Assembly: GCF_017115105.1 (NCBI RefSeq)
Contig: NZ_JABXKH010000125.1
Location: 1-55,222 of the forward strand
Reading direction: 5' to 3'
Length of the DNA stretch: 55,222 nt
Origin: Nostoc sp. NMS2
GTDB taxonomy: Bacteria > Cyanobacteriota > Cyanobacteriia > Cyanobacteriales > Nostocaceae
Below are positions 18,245 through 27,910 of the stretch, piece after piece. Under the pieces are notes generated by a model. That model was given only the letters and a program-made list of their open reading frames with translations, was not told the DNA's origin and did no database searches. Each line of letters opens with the position of its first letter. Position 1 is the first letter of the stretch. The translations under genes and the position numbers were made by a program.

Positions 18245-18814
18245 TGTTCACTCCAAGCGATCGCACTACTGATCTGTTGCTCTGAAAGCTTCACAAGTGG
18301 TAACTGAACACTCAACTTCTGAGTATAAACTTTAGTCAAGTGTTGCACATCCTGCCTTTAGGCGATCGCGCTTCCAATTAATCAGTGCTTGCTCAATGGC
18401 ATTTTCTCTTTCATCTCTGGTCAACTGGTGTGGTATTTGAATGTAAAAGCAGCTTTTGCAAGTAACTCTACTGTGACTTAGACAAAAAACACCCAGAGAA
18501 GAGTTTTAAATCTACGTACAGACGTTGACATCATTTCACTTGGCTTATTGATATATTTGGGTTTCAACCATTTTTGAGTAGTTGGTGTGTTTTCCTTACC
18601 ATGCAAGAGTTTGAGGCTTGTTTCTACCTTAAAAATATTTAAGTCCCGTTAATCTACTCTGAAAATAAATTTTCATCAGTAGTGCTGAACTGAAAGTCCA
18701 TAATCCACTAAATACCACTATTTAATAATTGTTAAAGAAAAATTGCGTTACAGTCCATGAAACTGCATAATCAAGGGATATCCTACACAAAACCTTGATT
18801 TGACCAGCTCAACC
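18245..18814. other. intergenic region with a minus-strand gene remnant
   Basis: About 570 bases separate the 176-residue gene from the pentapeptide cluster. The left half holds the remnant at 18332-18505 (separate entry). The right half is AT-rich without a gene and probably carries the promoter for the cluster starting at 18815. Confidence 0.5.
18332..18505 (-). pseudogene. remnant of a small CxxC protein
   Basis: An open stretch of 58 codons between stops, without ATG or ribosome-binding site. It reads FCLSHSRVTCKSCFYIQIP, then HQLTRDERENAIEQALINWK, then RDRLKAGCATLD and a stop. The CKSC pair and the well-formed amphipathic helix suggest a real protein, perhaps a zinc-ribbon type, that has lost its start. 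The nearby HIP1 site is within it. Confidence 0.35.
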
Positions 18815-19660
18815 ATGCCGCAAGATATTGCCTGTCAAAATTTTAGAGGTCACTCCTTCAAAGGTCAAAACCATGAAGGTGCTAGCTTTAGCGATGTATG
18901 TAACTGTAGTGTAAATTTTACTGACACTATCTTGATAGGGGCAAATTTTAAAGATACTAAAGCTGGACTACAGAAAGCACTATTTCAAATACTATACGTG
19001 GCGATTAAAAGAATATTCATAATAGTTTTAGTTTTATTATTTTCTTGGGGTTACTTTATCCCAGCAAGTATATCAAGTACTATATCTTCTTCATCTGAAA
19101 AAGTAAATATTAAAAATAATACAAGCCAGTTCAAGACTAAATTAGACTTTGTTGATAATGATGAGTTTTATTCAAAGCTAACTAATCATTTAAAGGCTGG
19201 TAGAGCAATTGAAATCATTACAAATTATAATAATTACTCAGAATTTCCTGATAGATTCAAGAAAGTTTTTATTCCCAAGTTAAATAATGAATTAAGTATA
19301 AATACTAAGTTATTAATAGCTTATCAAATTTATTCTAAATCTCTTACAGCCAAAACTCAGAATATAACAAATAGTATACTTGGAGGAGCTATGTTAGCTT
19401 TAGGTGTAGAAGCTTTTACTATCTGGCCAACATTATCGTTACTTCATGACTCATCACAAACTCAAAAGGAACAAAATCATAATGAGTCGATTGTGGTTGC
19501 TGATGATTTTGATAAATTGATTTCCAACAATAGTTTTGATAATATGGCTGTTTCTACTGGTGCATCTATTATTAAAACTAATAATTATCGTGCTGTATTA
19601 GCTAAAGTGGAGAATGGCACTTTCTTGAAAGTTTTAATTACTCCAGAAGCTATTTCTTGA
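18815..19660 (+). CDS. pentapeptide-repeat protein with two transmembrane segments
   Basis: The ATG at 18815 is chosen over an in-frame TTG at 18800. Residues 5-50 are degenerate pentapeptide repeats (NFRGHSFKGQ, GASFSD, GANFKDTKAG). A strong membrane segment follows near residue 60 (RIFIIVLVLLFSWGYFI), then a ~100-residue hydrophilic part with NNYSEFPDRF, and a second hydrophobic segment (ILGGAMLALGVEAFTI). The last ~60 residues are soluble. It lacks the QFGGG tag found in the following genes. The F-x-x-A-x-A-G-L ending of the repeats recurs in the next gene, so the two are related. First gene of the co-directional cluster; the gap to the next is ~50 bases. Function unknown; a membrane-associated effector is possible. 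Confidence 0.75.
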   Translation: MPQDIACQNFRGHSFKGQNHEGASFSDVCNCSVNFTDTILIGANFKDTKAGLQKALFQILYVAIKRIFIIVLVLLFSWGYFIPASISSTISSSSEKVNIKNNTSQFKTKLDFVDNDEFYSKLTNHLKAGRAIEIITNYNNYSEFPDRFKKVFIPKLNNELSINTKLLIAYQIYSKSLTAKTQNITNSILGGAMLALGVEAFTIWPTLSLLHDSSQTQKEQNHNESIVVADDFDKLISNNSFDNMAVSTGASIIKTNNYRAVLAKVENGTFLKVLITPEAIS

Positions 19661-19711
19661 GTAGAAAAGTAAAACTAAATATTTTATATATGCTATCTAT
19701 TATTTAAAAAC

Positions 19712-21871
19712 ATGATTACAGAGATTCAGAGAAAGAAAATCAAAGAAAAAAAGGATTTAAGAGGAGAAGATTTTAGTAAAGAAGATATCCGAGGATTAGA
19801 TTTTACGGGCATCATTCTTGAGGGAGCTATTTTTAAAGAGGCTAAGGCTGGGATACCAAATTGGTGGATGATTTTACTGATAATATGCTCAATGTTATTC
19901 TCGTATCTATTTGGATATTTCTTGAGTTTTATCGGATATCCAATTGGTGTTTTATGTGATAAAGTTCATCCAATCAATTGTAATAATGGTAAATTTGCCT
20001 TAATAACACTCTCAATCTTCTTAATCATTGCAGGCTATCAAGGTTTTAAACTTAGTTTAGGAATTTCTGTTTCATCATTTTCTTGCCTAATAATATTTGT
20101 TTCTTTTTTAGATAAAATATTTCCTGAACAAGAAAATATGTTAATTGATAGTGTTCATCAAACATTTTCTTATATTACATTTATTTCAATCTCCTTAGTT
20201 ATATTTAGTATTTTTGCTTGTTCTATTGTTTTTGCTATTTCTTATTCTTTACCAAAATATAGATTTGTCATAGGATTTATTAGCTTTATTTTTTACTTTT
20301 ATCGTGCGGCTTTGTCTGCAAGTCCTCCTGCTATTAGTCAAGCTATTGATACCGATCCAATATTTGTCAATTTATTGGTAATTGTCTTTACCTTTTTTTT
20401 ATCGCTTACTAGTGCATATATAGGATGGAAGGCTATAGATAAGGACGCAAATGAAAAATATAAATTTATTCAAGATATTGTTATCACACTTTCTGCTCTA
20501 CATGGTACAAGCTTTCGCAATTCAGACTTGACTGATGCTGATTTTACCGGAGCTACTCTCAAAAGTACTGATTTCCGAGGCGCTACCTTAATTCGTACTC
20601 GTTTCCAGAAAGCTAAAATGCTTGACTATATTCGTCCTGGTCAAACTTATCTTCAAAGAGCAGAAGTACGTCAATTACTAGTCACAGGGCATGGACAAGA
20701 CAATAACTTTGACCGTCTTGACTTGCGAGGAGTATATTTTCAAGGGGCTAACCTAGCAGATGCCAGTTTAATTGGCACAGATTTAAGCAAAGCCAATCTA
20801 CAAGATGCAGATTTATCCAGAGCGAAATTAGTACAGACACAGCTTGACGGAACCAATTTTACAAGTACAACTCTTACTGGAGCCTTTATTGAGGACTGGG
20901 GCATTACCACTAGTACTAAATTTGACGGAGTAAGATGTGAGTACGTTTATATGCGCCTGCCCACAAAAGATAATCCAGACCCTCACCGCAAGCCGGACAA
21001 TAGACAGGAGGTTTTTGCAGATGGTGAGTTTGGCGATTTCATTAAGCCCATCTTTGACACTCTCGACCTTTACCATAACCAAGGGATTGATCCCAGAGCG
21101 ATCGCCATTTCGTTCAAGCAGTTAGCTGAGAATCACCCCGAAGCAGATTTGCGGATTGTGGGAATGGAAGTGCGAGGCGAAGATAAGTTCTTGCTTCGTG
21201 CAAAAACAGCAGCGATGGCTGATAAGTCTGAACTGAGCGCAGAATATTTTGACACTTATAATCAGATAAAAGGTTTGCCGGAGCGAGAGATTAAATTACT
21301 GCTAGCAGAAAAAGATAATCAAATCCGCAGATTAGAAAATATGGTGATGACGGCGTTAGAACGTCCTAGCTTTTATTCAAACGTTGAACAGGTAGGTTTT
21401 ATGACAAACAATCCCGGTGGCTTTTCAGTTGGTGGTTCAGTTGATGGCGATATTAATAATGTTCAGGGTGAAAATAACCAACAAAGGGTAAGTAATAAAA
21501 GTTCTAGTTTTAACTTACAAGGCGCTCAATTTGCTGGTGGTCTAGTCAATGCAGACACAGTAACCGCAAATCAAATCGGCGGCAACATTACCAACTACAA
21601 CCCTGAACAAAAGCAGAACCTTGCCCAAGCCGCAGCAGACATTCAGCAGCTTCTCAATCAATTGGGGCAGACTTACCCTACTAATACTCCACTAGAAAAA
21701 CAGATAGCAGTAACAGAAGCACTCAAGCAAATTGATGGTAATCCTACTTTGAAAGCGCGGGTAATTGGGGCGTTGAAATCTGGTGGAACTGAGGCATTGA
21801 AGGAAATTGTGGATCATCCTCTTGTTAACATACTTTTGGCAACTTTAGAAGGTTGGCAGGATGCTGAATAG
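19712..21871 (+). CDS. pentapeptide-repeat membrane protein with internal QFAGG/QIGGNI tag
   Basis: The 719-residue product has a short N-terminal pentapeptide block (DLRGEDFSKEDIRGLDFTG), then about six membrane segments up to residue ~245, then a second pentapeptide block (~270-300 and ~345-390: GANLADASLIGTDLSKANLQ). A conserved region with GAFIEDWGITTSTKFDGV then FADGEFGDFIKP follows, a module shared with the genes at 21909 and 30979. The tag lies near residues 605-630 (AQFAGGLVNA, then NQIGGNITNYN). The last ~90 residues (PEQKQNLAQAAADIQQLL... to GWQDAE) are a helical domain common in cyanobacterial pentapeptide proteins. It is likely in the inner membrane with the tag on the cytoplasmic side. 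Confidence 0.8.
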   Translation: MITEIQRKKIKEKKDLRGEDFSKEDIRGLDFTGIILEGAIFKEAKAGIPNWWMILLIICSMLFSYLFGYFLSFIGYPIGVLCDKVHPINCNNGKFALITLSIFLIIAGYQGFKLSLGISVSSFSCLIIFVSFLDKIFPEQENMLIDSVHQTFSYITFISISLVIFSIFACSIVFAISYSLPKYRFVIGFISFIFYFYRAALSASPPAISQAIDTDPIFVNLLVIVFTFFLSLTSAYIGWKAIDKDANEKYKFIQDIVITLSALHGTSFRNSDLTDADFTGATLKSTDFRGATLIRTRFQKAKMLDYIRPGQTYLQRAEVRQLLVTGHGQDNNFDRLDLRGVYFQGANLADASLIGTDLSKANLQDADLSRAKLVQTQLDGTNFTSTTLTGAFIEDWGITTSTKFDGVRCEYVYMRLPTKDNPDPHRKPDNRQEVFADGEFGDFIKPIFDTLDLYHNQGIDPRAIAISFKQLAENHPEADLRIVGMEVRGEDKFLLRAKTAAMADKSELSAEYFDTYNQIKGLPEREIKLLLAEKDNQIRRLENMVMTALERPSFYSNVEQVGFMTNNPGGFSVGGSVDGDINNVQGENNQQRVSNKSSSFNLQGAQFAGGLVNADTVTANQIGGNITNYNPEQKQNLAQAAADIQQLLNQLGQTYPTNTPLEKQIAVTEALKQIDGNPTLKARVIGALKSGGTEALKEIVDHPLVNILLATLEGWQDAE

Positions 21872-21908
21872 TTCAGTTGCTACAGATGAAGCAGAGGGGT
21901 AACTGGTG

Positions 21909-23078
21909 ATGGCAAATGAGGAGCATTTGGCAATACTGACCAAAGGGGTGGAGGTTTGGAATGAGTGGAGAGAGAAAAATTTGCGTGTTAATGCAGATAT
22001 CAGTGGAGCTAACCTTAATGGAATAAATCTCAGTGGGGCTAATTTCAGCGGAGCTTTTCTTAACAAGACCAACCTTAGTAAAACTAATTTTAGTAGGGCT
22101 AACCTCAGCAGTGCTAATCTTAGCAGAGCTTTCTTCGTTGAAGCGAATCTTACCAATGCAAATTTTAGTGAAGTTGACCTGATTGAAGCCGACCTCACCC
22201 AAGCTGACTTTAGTGGAACTAACCTAACGGGAGCAAATCTCACTGGAGCTAATCTTAGCAAAACCAACCTGAGTCAAACCAACCTCAGCCAAGTAAAACT
22301 AAATGGAGCTAAACTTATCGAGGTTAATTTTAGCAGAGCTAATCTCAGAAAGCTTGATTTAAGTGGAGTTGATCTTAGCTGGTTTAACTTTAGCGAAGCA
22401 GACCTGAGCGAGGCCAAACTAATTAGAACTCAAGCACTTAATACCAATTTTTGTAAAGCAGTATTAACAGGAGCTTGTATAGAGGATTGGCATACTAACA
22501 GCACTACTAATCTTAAAGGTGTAATTTGTGACTATATTTATCTACAAGGCAATCAAAAAGAACGCCGCCCTAGTAGTGGAAACTTTGCCCCTGGAGAATT
22601 CACCAAACTGTTCCAAAAATCCCTAGAAACAGTTGACCTAATCTTCCGCAACGGCATCGACTGGGATGCTTTCGCCTACTCGTTCAAAAAATTAGAAGTC
22701 GAAAACCAAGGCGCAAAATTGGATGTCCAAAGCATTGAGAAGAAAGGCGACGGCATTCTTGTAGTCCGAGTAGCTGTTTCCCCTGATGCAGATAAAGCAA
22801 AAATCCACAGTGAGTTCATCCAGGGCTATGAATTTGCAGCTAAGGCATTAGAGGCGCAGTACCAAGCAAGACTTGAGGATAAAGATAAAGTAATCAATCA
22901 GTTATTTTCTTCAATTAATCAGTTAAATAGACAACTAGCAGAAACTTCTGGTAAAGTCTCGATTTATTACCAACCTAACTCGCAGTTTGCAGGTGGCATA
23001 GTAGATGCCATTAATGTTAATACAGAGCAATTAGGCGGTAACATTAAAAACATAAATAATCAAGAAACCCCAGGTTAA
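21909..23078 (+). CDS. pentapeptide-repeat protein with C-terminal tag
   Basis: The ATG at 21909 gives the family-typical MANEEHLAIL; a GTG one codon earlier is possible. GAGGGG lies 9 nt upstream. Residues ~30-190 are about 30 pentapeptide repeats (A(D/N)LSxxN pattern), which fold as a right-handed quadrilateral beta-helix. Next come GACIEDWHTNSTTNLKGV and a ~100-residue helical/beta region shared with the neighbours, a coiled coil, and at the very end QFAGGIVDAINVN / EQLGGNIKNIN, the tag. The stop is only 3 bases before the NACHT gene. Paired placement (C-terminal tag here, N-terminal tag in the next protein) suggests the two bind through the tag. Confidence 0.82.
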   Translation: MANEEHLAILTKGVEVWNEWREKNLRVNADISGANLNGINLSGANFSGAFLNKTNLSKTNFSRANLSSANLSRAFFVEANLTNANFSEVDLIEADLTQADFSGTNLTGANLTGANLSKTNLSQTNLSQVKLNGAKLIEVNFSRANLRKLDLSGVDLSWFNFSEADLSEAKLIRTQALNTNFCKAVLTGACIEDWHTNSTTNLKGVICDYIYLQGNQKERRPSSGNFAPGEFTKLFQKSLETVDLIFRNGIDWDAFAYSFKKLEVENQGAKLDVQSIEKKGDGILVVRVAVSPDADKAKIHSEFIQGYEFAAKALEAQYQARLEDKDKVINQLFSSINQLNRQLAETSGKVSIYYQPNSQFAGGIVDAINVNTEQLGGNIKNINNQETPG

Positions 23079-23081
23079 CCT

Positions 23082-24953
23082 ATGCCGGATTCTGAAGACC
23101 CAAAGCAAGTCTCCAGCAACGACTTACGAAATTCCCAGTTTGGCGGTGGGTTTATCAACGCTGAGTCCGTAAATGCTCAGAGAATTGGTGGAGACATCTG
23201 GAATATTTTCTTAGGACAGCAGATAACACCAGTAGGCAACCCCGCTCGACCAAAGAATGAGCAGTTATTACTAGCCAGAGTCAAAGAAGAAATTACAGTT
23301 CGGTTAGAGCAGTCCCTTCATAATGCGGTATTGATTAATTTGGGGAAGGAGTCGCAACCGCAAAAAGTAAAGCGGACTTGGGATGCAGAGATAAAAATTG
23401 GGCTAAAGCGTTTTAAGCCTTTACCAGAGACAACAAGTATTTTGGAAGTGTTTGATTCAACAGAAATTGCAGGTAAACTGTTAATCTTGGGTGCGCCAGG
23501 GTCGGGCAAGACAACTACACAGTTAGAACTTGCTCAAGCTTTAGTTAAACGTGCAGAAGAACAACCGGATTATCCCGTTCCAGTTTTATTCAACTTGTCT
23601 TCCTGGAAAGATAACAAACAACCCATACACGACTGGTTAGTAACAGAATTAAAGTCAAAATATGGGGTACAGAAAAATATTGGCTATGACTGGGTGAATA
23701 ATCGCCAAATATTGCCAATGCTTGATGGGCTAGATGAATTACAAAATAGTCGTCAGAAACCCTGTATTAAAGCAATCAACCAACTAGTACAAGGAGAATA
23801 CCATCCTCAGTATTTAGTTGTTTGTAGTCGTAGTGAAGAGTATACTAATTATAAAACTCGTCTCCAACTTAACGGTACTATCTATCTACAACCTCTGCAT
23901 AAAAATCAAATTTGTAAATATCTTGCTGATGTTAATCATACAGATTTGTGGTTTTACATTAGCAATGAACTAAATTTATTAGAGTTAACTAAGATTCCTT
24001 TAGTGCTAAACATTGTTATCCTCGCTTACCAGGAAATATTCAGAAATTCATGGGAAAATGTAAGTGAGGAACAATGGGACAATATGTCTACTAAAGAATG
24101 GATTCAAACGCCCTCCTCAAATTCGTTCAATCTTGAGTACTTGCTAATTTCTTACATCCAATTAATGCTGAAATGGAACATTAACAGCAAGGTATACATC
24201 AAGCAGAGATTACCTACGGCTCGGCAAACCAAATTATGGCTTGTCTGGTTAGCTCAACAATTAGATAAAGAATCTCAAACAGAATTTTTTCTAGAGAGTA
24301 TTCAACCTACTTGTTTAAAGAATAACCGACAAAAATGGATATATCGTTTCGTATTTATACTAAATATTGGGCTAAGTTCTGGTTTAATTGGTTTGATTTT
24401 TGGAAGTATAACTTTTGGTTTATATAGTGGTTTGGGTGTAGCCATATTTTTTGCTTGTATAGTCACTTTTAATTTAACCTCTGCATCATTTTCTAATTTG
24501 AAAAAACATAAAAACACTCAAGATTTAAGTGGTATTAGGAAAGATATATTAGATTTTTTATCAGATATTTTAGAAAACAAATTTAATATTGACAACCCTA
24601 TTCTCCCCGTTGGATATTTACATTGGTCGTGGAAAAAGTTTCTTAGGGCTGTAATGGTTAGTTTAATTCGAGGATTTTTAGCAAGAAAGGCAGAAGGCAG
24701 AGGGCAGGAGGCAGAAGGAATACTGCCCTCTGCCTTCTGCTGCGACCAAAGGGAGCAAGGGTTTAAGCCCCACTCCAAAATCTCTGATTTGGTGTCCTGC
24801 AATCAGTGTAGGTCTGAAGCCTACACTGTATTGCAACCTTCTGCCTTCTGCCTCCTGCCTCCTGCCTTCTTCACTTTGGACATTTTTAGTCTCTATTTTT
24901 CAACAGCCAATGACTTCTGCATTAGTTTTTATATGCGTTTTCATCCTGGTTGA
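23082..24953 (+). CDS. NACHT-type NTPase with N-terminal tag, C-terminally disrupted by an inserted repeat
   Basis: Residues 18-41 are the tag (NSQFGGGFINAES... then IGGDIWNI). A linker leads to the NTPase: Walker A GAPGSGKTT at 137-145, Walker B LPMLDGLDEL at 211-220, CSRSEEY (sensor I-like) near 248, and a helical arm. This is the NACHT layout of cyanobacterial STAND proteins. Two hydrophobic segments follow (NIGLSSGLIGLIFGSITFG, then VAIFFACIVTFNLT). From about 24687 the frame runs through a palindromic repeat and ends in a junk tail. The true C terminus continues in another frame at 24880-25377. The shortened protein keeps the NTPase and could still signal, or the gene may be dead. Confidence 0.82.
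   Translation: MPDSEDPKQVSSNDLRNSQFGGGFINAESVNAQRIGGDIWNIFLGQQITPVGNPARPKNEQLLLARVKEEITVRLEQSLHNAVLINLGKESQPQKVKRTWDAEIKIGLKRFKPLPETTSILEVFDSTEIAGKLLILGAPGSGKTTTQLELAQALVKRAEEQPDYPVPVLFNLSSWKDNKQPIHDWLVTELKSKYGVQKNIGYDWVNNRQILPMLDGLDELQNSRQKPCIKAINQLVQGEYHPQYLVVCSRSEEYTNYKTRLQLNGTIYLQPLHKNQICKYLADVNHTDLWFYISNELNLLELTKIPLVLNIVILAYQEIFRNSWENVSEEQWDNMSTKEWIQTPSSNSFNLEYLLISYIQLMLKWNINSKVYIKQRLPTARQTKLWLVWLAQQLDKESQTEFFLESIQPTCLKNNRQKWIYRFVFILNIGLSSGLIGLIFGSITFGLYSGLGVAIFFACIVTFNLTSASFSNLKKHKNTQDLSGIRKDILDFLSDILENKFNIDNPILPVGYLHWSWKKFLRAVMVSLIRGFLARKAEGRGQEAEGILPSAFCCDQREQGFKPHSKISDLVSCNQCRSEAYTVLQPSAFCLLPPAFFTLDIFSLYFSTANDFCISFYMRFHPG
24687..24869. mobile_element. MITE-like palindromic insertion inside the NACHT gene
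   Basis: The ends are long imperfect inverted repeats, AAGGCAGAAGGCAGAGGG... and ...CCTCCTGCCTCCTGCCTT. Just inside the left end is a perfect 18-bp inverted repeat GCAGAAGGCAGAGGGCAG (24690-24707) / CTGCCCTCTGCCTTCTGC (24723-24740), and further in a hairpin AGTGTAGG / CCTACACT near 24805-24827. The ~183 bases have no coding potential of their own and shift the NACHT frame by one. No clear target duplication is visible. GGCAGAAGGCAG-type repeats are common in Nostoc-group genomes. Confidence 0.7.
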
Positions 24954-25377
24954 TTTGTCAATTTCAGCTTCAGGAGTATTTGATAAGCCTGATATAGAAA
25001 GGCAAATAAATTTTAATCAAGGTATTCGGCAATCAATAATAACTGCTGGATTGGTTGCTGTATTTACTTGTTTTAGCTTTGTAATTCCTTTCTGGATTAA
25101 TAAGGTTTGGAAAACTAGCATTATTACTGAATTAGTTTTAATTGTTGGATTACTATTTGGTGTATTTCGCTGGCAAGCTACTGGTGGGTTATTTTGTATC
25201 CAACACTTCTCTTTACGCCTCGTTCTGTACTTCAACGGCTATATCCCCTGGAATTACGCCCGTTTTCTCGACTACTGCACCGAGCGTATGTTACTCCAGC
25301 GTGTTGGCGGCCGCTACCGCTTCATCCACAAACTGCTGCAAGACCACTTCGCACAAATGGATTTCAAGCAAGATTAA
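24910..25377 (+). pseudogene. orphaned C-terminal part of the NACHT protein
   Basis: Open from about 24870 in the frame shifted relative to the NACHT gene. It begins with LWTFLVSIFQQP, then two membrane segments (ALVFICVFILVDLSI and AGLVAVFTCFSFVIPFWI, followed by ITELVLIVGLLFGVF). It ends with the typical C-terminal motif of cyanobacterial NACHT membrane proteins: HFSLRLVLYFNGYIPWNYAR, FLDYCTERMLLQRVGGRYRF and IHKLLQDHFAQM. The ATG at 24910 is internal to a hydrophobic segment and lacks a ribosome-binding site, so it is unlikely to be translated alone. Confidence 0.78.
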
Positions 25378-25381
25378 GAAA

Positions 25382-25441
25382 AAATTTGCATCTATTGTCC
25401 TAAAAAACAATGGTGATATTATTTACAACAATGTCGCTTAA
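25382..25441 (+). pseudogene. decayed C-terminal tag remnant
   Basis: The frame reads KFASIVLKNNGDIIYNNVA and a stop. The end matches the GG(N/D)IxxNNxA end of the tag in the pentapeptide gene at 30979 (IGGNIHNNNA). It is followed by AACCTGCTCAAGC and the ATG of the nSTAND1 gene, the same junction layout as at 29881/29900 and 32331/32350. I read it as the last trace of a lost tag-bearing gene. Confidence 0.5.
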
Positions 25442-25460
25442 ACCTGCTCAAGCTTAACCC

Positions 25461-27905
25461 ATGCCGGACTCAGAAGACCCAAAGCAAGTCTCCAAGAACG
25501 ACTTACGCAATTCCCAGTTTGGTGGTGGGTTGATTAATGCTGAGTCTGTGAATGCAGGGCGCATAGGCGGCGACATCTACAATACTTCAAATATCCACAT
25601 CACCAATTATTCTTACCGTGAAGATATTCGAGTAGCTGCTGTTCAACCTGTGTCAAATGCTTTTAGTGATGAAAAACTTCCATGCCCTTATCGTGGCTTA
25701 TATCACTTTAGTCCAGATGATGCCGAATACTTTTTTGGTAGAGAAGTATTTATAGAAGAACTGTTTAAAGCAACTCAAACTCGAAATTTTATCCCTGTGC
25801 TGGGTGCATCAGGAAGTGGTAAATCTTCTGTCGTATTAGCAGGATTAGTACCAAAACTGCAACAAACAGGTCACTGGTTATTTACTCATTTTCGCCCTGG
25901 TTTTAACCCTTTCTACGGTTTGGCTGAAGCATTAGTTCCACTCTACACGCCTGAAAAAGATGATACGGATCGTATTGCCCAAACACGCAAGTTGTCCAAT
26001 TATTTCTCCAATGGCGATGTTCTTCTTGTTGATGTTATTGCCAAAATTAAGCAAAACCATCCTCACCATCGTGTGTTACTAATTGCAGATCAGTTTGAAG
26101 AGTTATTTACCTTATGCAATGATGAAAAAATTCGTCATAAATTCTTAGACTGCTTGCTAACTTTTATTCAATCTCCCATTAGCAAATCGCTATCAGCAGT
26201 ATTTGTTGCAACTATGCGTGTGGATTTTTTAAGTTACACACTCTTATATCCAGAATTTGCAGACCAATTGAAATCTGACATCAAAATCAGGTCAATGAAT
26301 CGATCTGAATTAACAGATGTAATTGCCAAACCTGCACAAAAGCTGGGAGTAACATTTCAAGATGGGTTGATAGAACGCATTTTAGATGATGTAAAGTCCG
26401 AACCAGGGAACTTACCTGTACTGGAATTTGCTTTGACATTGCTGTGGGAAAAGCACCAGAGCAAACAATTAACTCATGCAGCTTATGAGGACATTGGGAA
26501 AGTAGAAGGTGCGTTAGCCAGCTATGCAGATAAAAAATATGACAATCTCACTACTACTGAGCAGGAAAAGGTACGCCACATTTTTATCCAACTAGTGCAA
26601 CCTGGTGAAGGTATAGAAGATACGCGCCGACTGGCGACAAAAGCAGAACTCGGTGAGGCAAACTGGGAATTAGTGACGAAACTGGCAGATGCGCGATTAA
26701 TAGTAACAAGTGACAATGCTAGTGGTGAACAGACAGTAGAGGTTGTTCATGAAGTACTGATTCAGAATTGGGAGAAATTGCGGCAATGGATGAAAACAGA
26801 TCGTGAATTTCGAGCTTGGCAACAACAGTTGCGGGTTTCAAAACACCAATGGCAGAAAAATTATAAAGATGAAGGAGCATTATTACGAGGGAAGGCATTA
26901 CTTGAAGCTGAAAACTGGTGGGAGATAAATCAAGACAAACTGTATGCAGAACAGGAGTATATACAAGCGAGTGTAGCACAAAGAGAATATGAAGAAAAAG
27001 AAAAGGAAAAACGCATACAACAAGAACTAAAACAGCAAAAAATAAAAGCTAGGTGGGCTACCAGTACAGCTATATTTGCAATTATGGCACTAGGGGCTGG
27101 AGGATTTGCTTGGCTACAACAGCATCAAGCTGAACAATCACTTCAATCTTTTATGCTTGGTGTTGAGCCACCTACATCAGAACTATTAAATAAGTTACCT
27201 AGCTATCTAAAACAGGCAGATAAACTTAGTCAGCATAAAGGAAATGAAAAAGATATAGCTTTGTCAATTGGATATTATCATGCTATTTTGGAAAGCACAA
27301 CTAATCTTGAGAAGAGAATTGCAGAAAATTCTCAAGAATTCTCAAATTTAGAACAGGTGAGACAAGAAATGAAATCTATTTCGATAAAAACTTTAAATTC
27401 TTTGACTGGTGTTATTTTAAGAGAACGATTCTTCTTGATAGAAGAAGATATGAAAAAAGGAAAATTTGGAAGATTAAAAACGCTAGAAGAATTAACACAA
27501 AGACAGCAGTCAAAATTAAATTCAGGAGACAAATCTTTTGAAAAGAATCAAAACAAAATATCTGATTATCTTAATTTAGAGAATAATTATACAGATGGCG
27601 CTATAAAGAAAACGTATGAAATTTTAATGACCAAATTTGGATTCGGAGCTGATGTCAATAGCAATGGTTTGTTAGATCAAGCAGAAGCTAGCAGAATTCC
27701 TTGTAGAATTTTCAAAAAAATAGAAGAACTATGGCGAAATCAAACAAAAAATCGCTGTGGCTGGTATGGTAGTATATCTGAAATATCTGCTCCAGAGTGT
27801 AATGAATTAGACTCAAAATCACTAATTTTTACAATATTTGTACCTCCCTACGATATTCCTTTGGAACGTCTTGACCAATGCCGAATTACTTCAATTAAAG
27901 ATTAA
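25461..27905 (+). CDS. nSTAND1-type ATPase with N-terminal tag and degenerate GUN4-like C terminus
   Basis: Residues 18-41 are the tag (NSQFGGGLINAES... IGGDIYN). CPYRGLYHFSPDDAEYFFGRE (75-95), Walker A GASGSGKSS (115-123) and Walker B VLLIADQFEEL (205-215) identify the novel-STAND NTPase 1 family, which usually carries WD40 or TPR sensors. LRQWMKTDREFRAWQQQL and a coiled coil lead to one membrane segment near 531-553. Instead of WD40 repeats there is a ~250-residue helical region and, from ~730, DVNSNGLLDQAEA then IPCRIFKKIEELW and NRCGWYG. This lines up with the GUN4 pattern PCxDLxxIDxLW...RFGFS in the gene at 33761, but is degenerate. Five bases precede the FecR-like gene, so they are probably co-transcribed. 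Confidence 0.83.
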   Translation: MPDSEDPKQVSKNDLRNSQFGGGLINAESVNAGRIGGDIYNTSNIHITNYSYREDIRVAAVQPVSNAFSDEKLPCPYRGLYHFSPDDAEYFFGREVFIEELFKATQTRNFIPVLGASGSGKSSVVLAGLVPKLQQTGHWLFTHFRPGFNPFYGLAEALVPLYTPEKDDTDRIAQTRKLSNYFSNGDVLLVDVIAKIKQNHPHHRVLLIADQFEELFTLCNDEKIRHKFLDCLLTFIQSPISKSLSAVFVATMRVDFLSYTLLYPEFADQLKSDIKIRSMNRSELTDVIAKPAQKLGVTFQDGLIERILDDVKSEPGNLPVLEFALTLLWEKHQSKQLTHAAYEDIGKVEGALASYADKKYDNLTTTEQEKVRHIFIQLVQPGEGIEDTRRLATKAELGEANWELVTKLADARLIVTSDNASGEQTVEVVHEVLIQNWEKLRQWMKTDREFRAWQQQLRVSKHQWQKNYKDEGALLRGKALLEAENWWEINQDKLYAEQEYIQASVAQREYEEKEKEKRIQQELKQQKIKARWATSTAIFAIMALGAGGFAWLQQHQAEQSLQSFMLGVEPPTSELLNKLPSYLKQADKLSQHKGNEKDIALSIGYYHAILESTTNLEKRIAENSQEFSNLEQVRQEMKSISIKTLNSLTGVILRERFFLIEEDMKKGKFGRLKTLEELTQRQQSKLNSGDKSFEKNQNKISDYLNLENNYTDGAIKKTYEILMTKFGFGADVNSNGLLDQAEASRIPCRIFKKIEELWRNQTKNRCGWYGSISEISAPECNELDSKSLIFTIFVPPYDIPLERLDQCRITSIKD

Positions 27906-27910
27906 TAAAT

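Noticed and set aside
21845..22267. Leu/Arg/Val-rich antisense frames over the pentapeptide genes (also at 31143-31376 and 31578-31808)
   Set aside because: Typical antisense of A(D/N)LSxxN repeats; not independent genes.
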